Shown here piece after piece: positions 56,150 to 64,000 of a stretch of DNA of 64,000 nucleotides (its first letter is position 1; the number at the start of each line of letters is the position of its first letter). The DNA is from Labia minor. Its lineage: Eukaryota; Arthropoda; Insecta; Dermaptera; Spongiphoridae. The stretch covers positions 16,580,491 to 16,644,490 of the forward strand of contig OY720345.1 of NCBI GenBank assembly GCA_963082975.1. The letters run 5' to 3'. A model generated the notes under the pieces. The model was not told where the DNA came from. It saw only the letters and a program-made list of their open reading frames with translations, and made no database searches. Position numbers and translations under genes: made by a program.

Positions 56150-56924
56150 TATAATAATTTTTTTTAAATATTCTAAATAAGATTATATCAGGATTTTTTG
56201 TTAAACTTTCTTTATTTTGTTAAATATCATCTGATGAACAATAATAACTCAAACAAAGTATATAAAGTAAGTATATAATCACCTGAATTAAATAATTGTT
56301 GCGGTAAACCATATATTTTTTTAATAGGAGATTTAATAGATTTTTTGTTTATTTAAAATAACATTCATATTACTAAATGCTCTCTGCCAAATTGCAAGGA
56401 ATTTTATCTATATATCAAATTAAAAATTCAGGAATTTCTTATCAATATAATCTCTAAATACTTTGAGACTTTGGTGTTATTAAATTAAAACAAGCGCATA
56501 ATACTCGATTTCTTTTTTTTTTTTTTTTTGATAAAACAGAAATCATCTTTAGTTCTGGAAAGCATTACTTTCCAAAAAAGGCAAAATCCCAACGAAGATA
56601 CCACTGTCTATGATTTGTCGCCTGTGCAGACAGAGTTACTAGCCAAGTCCGCCTTCTTTCCGAGGAAGATAAAAACAAGCTGTTGAGGATTTAGCATCTA
56701 TTTAATGTAAATTTTCTTAAAAGTCTCCGTGTGGTCCGGTATAGTTCATTTAGATCTGTATAACTTTACTTTATTATTCCAAATGAGTATGTAGGCAAGG
56801 ATAATCCCCAGGTGTTAATGGTTGTTATAGAGTTTTTCCACGATAATTTAGTGTTTAATTTCTTGGTTACTCTTTTATTATATTTTAAGGAGAATTTTTT
56901 TTTGTTGACTATGGTCTATTGTAA
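56150..56924. other. Intergenic stretch with balanced-composition block
   Basis: Positions 56520-56880 are less A/T-rich than the surroundings and follow an 18-base T run (56512-56529). This could be the body of an older retroelement whose A/T tract marks one end. I could not identify coding sequence in it. Confidence 0.35.
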
Positions 56925-57254
56925 GGGTGCCACAGGGTGAGAGGTTAGCGAAGCTGCCTCACATTTTCGTGGTCCCGGGTTCAATTCTCGGGCCTAGCAA
57001 GGGAGTTTCTATAGCTGGGGTCTATGAGTCTATGGGACGGAGTCAACTCAGCCTCCAGGATCAAAATTGGGAAAGCTACTTGATAGCGCCTCCGATCAAG
57101 AAAATCAAGGTAAAGGTTGATAGGACTTCTACTGATCATAGCACCCCTAATTGATTTAACCAACTTGATAAGCGTTGTCCTTGCGAAGGACGTACAAAAG
57201 TCAGAGGTTTTTTTATGGCCAATTGTTATTATTATTATTATTATTACTATTATT
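56925..57254 (+). mobile_element. tRNA-derived SINE
   Basis: The head reads GGTGCCACAGGGTGAGAGGT then TAGCGAAG, a plausible A-box region. About 40 bases on comes GGTCCCGGGTTCAATTCTCG, a good B box (GGGTTCAATTC) with a paired T-arm. Cloverleaf pairing elsewhere is poor, so it is not a functional tRNA. The body ends in a (TTA)n tail at 57228-57254, as in SINEs with simple-repeat tails. The plus strand is open for 75 codons here, but I treat that as chance. Confidence 0.65.
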
Positions 57255-57306
57255 CAAGACTCTACACTAGGGCTGTAGCGCTGCTGATGATGTTGATGGT
57301 CTATTA

Positions 57307-58043
57307 CAGGGATGGGCAAACTTTTTTAGGATGCGGTCTACTTCTAATTTTTTTACAATAAGTCGGTCCACCAGATATTTATTAAAATAATAATAATAAA
57401 CAATGTGGTATAAATGTACATAGGTAACTAAAAAAATAGAATAAGAAAGGAACTTAGGTATATATTTTCAAACAAAATTTAAAGATTATAAAAATATCAA
57501 GTTCATAAGAAATATTCTGATTCGAATTATTATTTAAGATAAAGTCATGTGAAATTGTCCGCATTAGAAGATTTACACTGCATATCCTCTGCTATTTTAG
57601 TAAATCTTGGTGTATAACTGCCAGTCTTGTACTGCATTCGAGGTGATTGTCTGTAAGATGGGAGCGATATTTTGATTTAATTATATTCATCGTAGAAAAT
57701 GCAGATTCACATAGGTAGGTAGAGCCAAAGAACGATGTTAAATTTAATGCGAGACCTTTTAAATTAGGATACTTAACTTCGTCCATTAAATTCCAAAAAA
57801 TATTTGTAGGATCTGAATTATGTGCTTTTAAAATTATGTCATTTTGAAGAAGAAGAACTTCATCTTCCTCAATAGTTATAGAAAACAATTCGTTTATATT
57901 TTTGGTTATTTCTTCCCCGAGTAATGGAATTTTTTATATGCTAAGGAGTAGTTTAAGTAAAAAAGGCAATGAGTAAAGGCGATCACTTTAAAATGACTCG
58001 GCGGTCCACCAGTCGATCGCGATCGACTTAATGCCCATCTCTG
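57307..58043 (-). mobile_element. hAT element with perfect 8-bp target duplication
   Basis: The ends are CAGGGATGGGCAAAC (left) and CAGAGATGGGCATTA (right, minus strand), followed by related GCGGTC/GGTCCACC motifs. Identical GTCTATTA copies flank the element at 57299-57306 and 58044-58051. On the minus strand, 57592-57888 encodes a hAT transposase C-terminal (dimerisation) segment, with YPNLKGLALNLTSFFGSTYL and CESAFSTMNIIKSKYRSHLT. The N-terminal BED finger and catalytic core are missing within 737 bp, so it cannot move itself. Ends match the miniature element at 43905-44040. Confidence 0.92.
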
Positions 58044-58089
58044 GTCTATTATAATATTTCTCTTTTTACATTAATTATTCCAATACTCA

Positions 58090-58850
58090 CGTTGTTTTTA
58101 GAGTCATTTATTTTCCATAAGAAGGCTTTACTTTAATTAATTTAACAAGTTCACTTGAGTCAGAGCCAGTGTGCAGTACTTAATAACGACTGCAGAATAA
58201 GCAGTCGAAACATTGTACATTTATAAAATTAACAAATAAATTGTAATGTAGTCTGTATATAAAATTTCCTTTAATAATTAATATAACATGTTTAGAGGTT
58301 TCCTTGAGTATACTTAAGATGGTATTGATGGTGAGTTGATTTTGATAATACCTAATACACCCCGGATGCACCCTTTTTTTAGAGGTTTCCTTGAGTATAC
58401 TTAAGATGGTATTGATGGTGAGTTGATTTTGATAATACCTAATACACCCCGGATGCACCCTTTTTATTCCTCTCCAATTAGCTTATTTATCTCACACTCA
58501 TCGTATATTACGTTAGTAATCAAAGATGTAAAAAGATTGTAAAGCACTGAGAGGCAAATTATAGGTCAGTAATTTTCTGAGTGTGATGGTTCTCTCTTTT
58601 TATAAATTAATTAAGTATTCCCTTCCATTAAATGTTTTGGAATGATATCCGTGTCTCTAATTGCCAGAGTAAAACATCGAGATAGTGGTTCATTGACTGC
58701 TGTAAATTGTTTCTGGCAGAAGTTATTAATGTGGTCTGGACCAGGAGATTTCCAATGGTCTTCTACTGTTTCTATTCATTTAAATTCCTTTTTATATTGC
58801 TTTGACGTTGACCAAATAGTACTCCAATATTTAATGAAATTACTTTAGTC
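58090..58850 (-). mobile_element. Decayed non-LTR reverse transcriptase fragment
   Basis: On the minus strand, broken by stops and frameshifts, one reads DHWKSPGPDHINNFCQKQFT and further AVNEPLSRCFTLAIRDTDII, the SPGPD region of non-LTR reverse transcriptases. This continues through pieces such as PIICLSVLYNLF to a KGCIRGVLG segment that is tandemly duplicated. The polymerase YxDD motif is not reached. It is a 5'-truncated or internally broken relic; its clade cannot be fixed by eye. Confidence 0.7.
58290..58463. repeat. 87-bp tandem duplication within the RT relic
   Basis: A unit starting TTTTAGAGGTTTCCTTGAG (first copy) recurs 87 bp later with near-perfect identity through CACCCCGGATGCACCC. 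On the minus strand each copy encodes CIRYYQNQLTINTILSILKE in one frame. Confidence 0.92.
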
Positions 58851-59869
58851 AATTTTCGGTTCTGGTCTTTCTTGATGTTCTTGTATTTTCAGATTTATTG
58901 TTATTATTTATTATTTACATATATACAGAGCCGTGGCGTGATATTACAGCACCAACTCATCTTCTATAAACAGTAATACAAAATTCATCTTCTCTATATC
59001 CCACTTATGCCGTTAGCTCCCCTCAGTATTGTTAATGTCAAATATTTATCAATGTATTTCTTATAAAAAACTATATTTTTATTGTTTTTCATTAGTTTAA
59101 ATGGTCAATGAGAGTCTTCGACGGATTTTTCCAATTTGTAAAAAAAAAATGATTCGACTTACATACAATTCAATTTATAATCTGACTCCCGGAACGAATT
59201 GTGTTTGTAAAGTGTGGTTCTTCTGTAATCCATAAATAAATAATCCATAATTTTAAATAATTATTTTATATAATATAAAAATTGAAATAAACTTTTATTC
59301 TCCATATTGGATGATATTCATAATCATTGGACTTGTCCTAGACAATTTATTAATATCCTCGGACAATCGCGCGATATTCTTAAACCAGTTGATAAAATAT
59401 GATTTTTTAAAGTATAGAACTCTTTAGGCTATAGAGTATAATATTCAACCCAAATCGTATTTGAAAATATTTTTTTTATCTCTTCAAATTCATTCCATGG
59501 TTTTAAAACATTGGACAAATACATTTTTTGCCAGGACACTTTATAATAACCGAAAAGTAAAATAACCTTTATAAATTTTCTCATTTCATTAGTACCTTTT
59601 AGAGTTGTTTGAAGATTAATAAATATGTTATTTAAAAATAGATTAAAAAATTTCTTGATATTCTTGAATTTCAGCATTAATTGATTGATATTACTGGATC
59701 ATTTTTAGTACATCCGTGTTACATTTTTATAATTTTTTTGTTTTTAGAAATGGGTAGAGAAAAAATTGAGCTAACTTAAAAATTTTTGGAAGCTGTACAT
59801 TTTCATTATCATTTGAAATTTTGTCAATAACTCTGTCATTTATTTGAGTATACACAATTAAAATAAACA
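58851..59869. other. Intergenic stretch, nothing recognised
   Basis: Mixed A/T-rich sequence with a more balanced part at 58920-59060 and 59100-59240, possibly leftover retroelement sequence. No gene or end-repeat pair was found. Confidence 0.45.
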
Positions 59870-60430
59870 TATTCAACATATTTATTCAATATTTTGGTTA
59901 TTGTTTACAAAACGGAAAGCTTCAGGGATTTGGATGAAACTTTGCCAGAGGATTCCTTTTTTAATTCCAGAGAAACTTTCGTTATGCAATATTTCTCGGT
60001 CTCTTCTAGTATACGAGATAAAAATTATTAAAATTTGACAGGTAAACTAGTTATGAATAAACAGACATTTAGTAATATTTTATTGACTAATTCAATAATT
60101 TTCGGTTTTTTCGATTCAGTTTGGATATAAGAAAATTATTTAATTAATTAATTAATTTTTTAATTTTTCATATATCCAAACCGAACCGAAAAAAATTAGT
60201 GAAGCTCTCTGCTGGCCAAATTAATAAAACATGGTAGCTAAATATAATGTCAAAGAATTTATATGCAAATTTTAATAATTTTTTATCTCGGAATCATTTT
60301 CTAATTTAATAGTCTCTTGGAATTAAAAAAGATCTCCACCCAAGTAAATTTTTTACATATCCCTGAATCTTCCCGTTTTGTAAACAATCATCAATATTTT
60401 TATTATTGACTCAAGGAATCTAAGCTCATT
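59870..60430. mobile_element. Fold-back (long inverted repeat) element
   Basis: The two halves are imperfect inverted repeats centred near 60140, in a TTAATTAATTAATTAA core. Matching pairs include ATTGTTTACAAAACGGAAAG with TTCCCGTTTTGTAAACAAT, AGGGATTTGG with ACATATCCCT, TTTTTTAATTCCAGAGA with TCTTGGAATTAAAAAAG, CGAGATAAAAATTATTAAAA with TTTTAATAATTTTTTATCTC, and GATTCAGTTTGGATATA with TATATCCAAACCGAACC. The RNA or single strand could form a roughly 270-bp hairpin. No coding capacity is seen. Confidence 0.75.
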
Positions 60431-61379
60431 TTAAACGGTTCATTTATTTTGATTTCATTACATAAAATAATTAAATATTGTGTACTTGGAAAGGTGAAAA
60501 CCTTAAGTTCAATAAATCAGCATTTTATCTCTGAACTACTCTTTTTTTTAAAAAAATTAAAAAAATATATGCCAATGATGATACACATATTTTTTTTTCT
60601 TCATTATATATAAAAAGACGATTAGAATATAATTTATTATAGATAATATGTATATAATTATATAACTCGAAGATTATAATTATATAAATAAGTTAACAAT
60701 TTGTTTATAAAATATTACAAAACATATTTAAAATCCCTTGGTAAATAAATATCATATCTTGGATATATCTTGGTGCGAGATTTTCTCAAAATATCATTAC
60801 CTAATTAAATATTGGTTTAATTTGAAGAAATAAGAATTAAAATTCACTCAAAGGAAGATCATATACTATACTATCTTAAGAATTCTTAGTAGCAAATTGC
60901 CAAGATTATAATATAGAAATTATAAGTTCTAACAAGTGAAATATTGATTATATTAAGTAATATATATGGATAAACTAAATCTACATATATTAAGGGAAAT
61001 TTTATTTCATTCTATTATACTAAATACCCACTAACTTATATATATTCATTCATTTTTTGAAATTTAAAGAATTTATATCATAGCACACAATCTACCATAT
61101 ATAATACTTCAATTTGTTTTATATGTTATTTTTCTTTATTATTTATTAATATTGATATGTAGTACATTTTTAACTGCTAGGGAGGCCAAAATGAATTAAT
61201 ATTTTCGCAAATATCCTAAAGCAAGATTATAATTTATAATTTATAGAAGTGTATATCATAGGGCGTTATCATTTAAATGGATCTCTCTTTAGAATTTGAC
61301 CCTTTATTAAAAGGGATTGAGGGTGACTATTTTCTTTCTCCCAACACATAATGATTGAACTTTTCTAGATTGTGTCATT
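60431..61379. other. Intergenic A/T-rich stretch
   Basis: Nothing beyond A/T-rich sequence is seen; no gene, repeat pair or convincing regulatory motif. Confidence 0.6.
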
Positions 61380-61850
61380 AATACATGGGGTTCACCCTGT
61401 TTTACTTACCAGCGAGATATACCATCATTTTGCCCCGTTAAACGATTCATCATGCCCCGGGCGCACGGGAGGTTGGCAACAACGACGACAACGTCATCCC
61501 TGAATTGCAAACGGCGGCCGCTTATCAGCAACACCCGATCGCAACCTCCACCCACACCACCACCACCCCTAAAATGGTTCGAATATGTATTGTCGCTGCC
61601 CCTTGGAACGGAAGCGCGATATCGCGACTAACCAGACAAAGGAAGTGACGTCATAGCGGATAATTGAATATCACCACAGAGAAAGGATAACTCAGGGGTA
61701 AGGGTGGAATGGGGTGGGGGAAGGGATTGTGGGCTCATCTGCTGAACAAACCACCAGCCCCTAACAACCAACCCCGTTCTCCTTTCACTCGGAATGACAA
61801 TATCTTGATAGCATTGCAATTCCATCATCAACTTCCATTGCAAGTTGGTC
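61380..61850. promoter_or_regulatory. G+C-rich, CpG-dense island
   Basis: About 400 bp of G+C-rich, CpG-dense sequence, including GCCCCGGGCGCACGGG, GGCGGCCGC (a NotI-type site), GCGATATCGC and AGTGACGTCA, lies in strongly A/T-rich surroundings. It is followed at once by an (ATC)n microsatellite. Frames through it are low complexity (histidine or methionine runs) and do not look like protein. It could be the promoter or first exon of an unseen transcript, but no TSS can be shown. Confidence 0.35.
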
Positions 61851-61902
61851 ATCATCATCATCATTATCATCACCAACATCATCATCATCATCAACATCAT
61901 CA
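61850..61902. repeat. (ATC)n microsatellite
   Basis: Roughly 17 ATC/CAT units with a few interruptions. Confidence 0.95.
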
Positions 61903-62079
61903 AAACACCTACCGTCAAATATTCATTATAACTGTCATTTATTTATTAAATCATCAGTCATTGCTATACAAAAATACTTCCTTTCTTTTCATATTTTAAC
62001 AAATCATTTTAAATAATCATTATTATTCCAATAATTTTATTATTATTTTATTATATAAAATCCTTTATCATCTTATGTC

Positions 62080-63600
62080 TCTGTAGCTCTACGGTGCTCG
62101 AAAGTTCTTAGTCGCAGCAACCAACCACATTTCTCCAAGTGTCCCTATCCTGAACTAAAACCATCCAGCCCAACTCCTACCCTGTCCCATTTCTCCCACG
62201 TCCCTTCCTATATTGTCCACCCACCGCGTCCTTGGTCTTCCAACCGGACGTTTCCCAATCGGTTTCCTCACCAATATATTTTTCGCCATTCTTTCCTCTC
62301 CCATTCTAGCCATCGATTTTATAATCTTAACTATGTCTGGAGATGCATAGAGATCATGCAGTTCCTTGTTATGCAGTCTCCTCCGTTACCCGATTGCAAG
62401 CTCGATTTAAGTTCTTCTCGAATATTATTATCCTTCGTGATTACAGAACCTAAGTATTTAAATTTTCTACATTTTCGAATTCTACATTTTGAGTGTTAAG
62501 ACTTTATGTGTTAATTACTATTCCTCTCTGTTACTAAATATTTTGTCTTGGCACTATTAATTTCCAGCTCCACCTCTTTTTTAATTTTTATATGCTATCT
62601 TTAATTGAATTGCCGAATCTTCTTTAAATATAAATATAATAGGAGCTTAAGTCGTCTGCATAACCAAATACTTGATAGAGATAGTATTGCGATCACGAAA
62701 ATTTTCGATGTTGAGATTTTGATGTTTTTATTCGTTTTGATGGTTCCTGAATCATTTTCACTAAGGTTGAGAAAAATGTCTTTGTGTGTGTGTATCTCTC
62801 TGTGTGTGTATGTGTGTATGTATGTAACCAAGATTACACAAAATCGGTTTGAGTTAGAATGATGAAATTTGGTACATGGGAATTATTCAAAATTCATAGA
62901 TTTCTATCAACTTTTGAGAAATGTAGCTCAACCGGAAGAGGGTCATTACCTACAACGTTTTGATTTTTTTTCTTCTAAAGTGACCGTAAAAATAAAGATA
63001 TATGTTTGATAATTTTTCACATGATTAAAAATTGTATAAAACTGCTATATATAGAAATTTAGCTTGATTGAATCGCTTAAAGTACCAGAATTATTTTTTT
63101 AACAATGCAAATCAAGCGCCAACACGTGACGTGGTGCCATCAACAAAGAGCCAAACACGCGCTGGTTTAATAAATATTATTTATTAATTTTAATTTATAA
63201 TTTAATTAATTTAATTTAATTTAAATTAATATATGTTATTTAATCCAATTCAAATTTGGGAGATAGTTGAGTGGAGACACTCCAAGTTTTTTTTGTTTAA
63301 TTGGATTCCGTTTGATTTTTCCCCAATTTGTCTAATCACATATTCCAGTACTAAATTAAATAAAATTGGTGATTATCCTTCTCCTTGTTTTAACCCATTC
63401 CGAATTTCGAAAGTTTCAAACAATTTCTGATATCTTACTCTTCCTTTACTACCTTCAAGACAAATTTGAATTTTTGGGAATTCCCATTAAGATCAAAATT
63501 TGAAAACGTTATTTTTTATTTATATTCCCTGGTCTGTTGAGTCATATGCTTTTCTAATGTCTATAAATAATTGGTGAACATAAATATTGTATTCCGTTTT
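62080..63600 (-). mobile_element. Decayed non-LTR retrotransposon (RT C-terminal half), interrupted
   Basis: On the minus strand, 63200-63450 encodes pieces including LFNLVLEYV-like residues and NKKNLECLHSTIS. At 62642-62680 comes LYQVFGYADDLSSY with the catalytic YADD at 62651-62662. About 62130-62310 encodes KPIGKRPVGRPRTRWVDNIG and a tail resembling the usual end of such ORF2 proteins (TWRNV...ATKNFRAP-like). Frameshifts and stops are frequent. Sequence at about 62690-63200, including a TG-rich microsatellite, does not fit the polymerase and looks like a later insertion just upstream of YADD. The clade is not determined. The element at 58090-58850 covers an upstream RT part and may be a separate copy. 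Confidence 0.75.
62778..62826. repeat. (TG)n-rich microsatellite
   Basis: TGTG/TATG-rich run inside the segment interrupting the RT relic. Confidence 0.85.
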
Positions 63601-64000
63601 TTTTTAAATATCATTTCTTAAACAAATATGAATGATAATTATAAAAAAAACAACATTTTTTTATTTTTATGTAAACTAATAATAATTCAATATTTCTAGC
63701 AATGTTGATAAATTCAATGGTATGGTATAATTTTATTTGTATGCCAACGTACGGGTTAAGTGATTTATTAGCGTATTCGTAAGCTTTTGCTTTCGTTATC
63801 CAAAGCAATCCTATGATCTAGAACGATAATTGCCCTTCAGTTGGGCCGTTGGCCATTGATGTAATTACGCGTGGCTGATCCTGACCCTCTCACCTCCCCT
63901 CTCTCCATTGGCATAGTGTCCGTTCATCCACCCCCCCCCCCTCCTCTCTTTCCCCCATTTACTCTGACATTCTAGTGAACTAGCCTGGATATTGAAAATT
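63601..64000. other. Right edge: A/T stretch then balanced-composition island
   Basis: From 63601 to about 63800 the sequence is A/T-rich. From about 63815 to 63970 it becomes balanced to C-rich, with a CCCCCCCCCC run near 63931-63940. Nothing coding is recognised; it may belong to a repeat or a promoter continuing beyond the window. Confidence 0.4.

Noticed and set aside
56925-57000. Possible tRNA gene
   Set aside because: It has a good B box, but the acceptor stem and anticodon arm do not pair properly and the sequence runs into a SINE body with a TTA-repeat tail.
61628-61999. Overlapping frames on both strands with His or Met runs
   Set aside because: They are translations of the (ATC)n microsatellite and its G+C-rich flank, without splice support or similarity.

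Overview
This is a eukaryotic, animal-type nuclear window. It is extremely A+T rich, its genes are split by GT-AG introns from about 65 bp to 3.6 kb, and it has many microsatellites. The transposon mix (mariner/Tc1, hAT, non-LTR retrotransposon and SINE remnants) is typical of an arthropod. The composition would suit a parasitic copepod such as a sea louse, but that is a guess; the sequence alone does not fix the species.

I joined exons by hand from splice sites, reading phase and protein resemblance. Five gene models close completely (start, all phases, stop). They are PHF21A/BHC80 (minus, 14643-25165, 13 coding exons, 670 aa), NUP50 (plus, 27716-30416, 4 exons, 484 aa), LIN9 (minus, 34569-39528, 11 exons, 920 aa), ZNF143/Staf (minus, 44680-49599, 10 exons, 583 aa) and the mitochondrial Obg-type GTPase GTPBP10 (minus, 52304-54934, 8 exons, 377 aa). 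A single-exon gene at 41984-42586 encodes a 200-residue cysteine-rich protein I do not recognise. The left end (822-1836) holds two exons of a partial membrane-protein gene.

The rest is intergenic or intronic A/T-rich DNA loaded with mobile-element debris: a mariner cut by the left edge, a hAT nested in another hAT (7780-8596), smaller hAT relics, a mariner inside a ZNF143 intron, a Tc1/mariner-like element, a tRNA-derived SINE, a hAT with a perfect 8-bp target duplication (57307-58043), a fold-back element, two decayed reverse-transcriptase segments, and an unclassified repeat present twice in opposite orientation (8843-9212 and 42715-43210).

The genes are not a functional cluster. PHF21A, LIN9 and ZNF143 are nuclear gene regulators, NUP50 serves nuclear transport and GTPBP10 mitochondrial ribosome assembly; their adjacency looks incidental. 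I found no CRISPR array, phage, operon or convincing new multi-gene system. The most unusual points are a shortened PHD finger in the PHF21A homologue, recent in-frame duplications in NUP50 and LIN9, the orphan cysteine-rich gene, and the uncharacterised inverted repeat pair.
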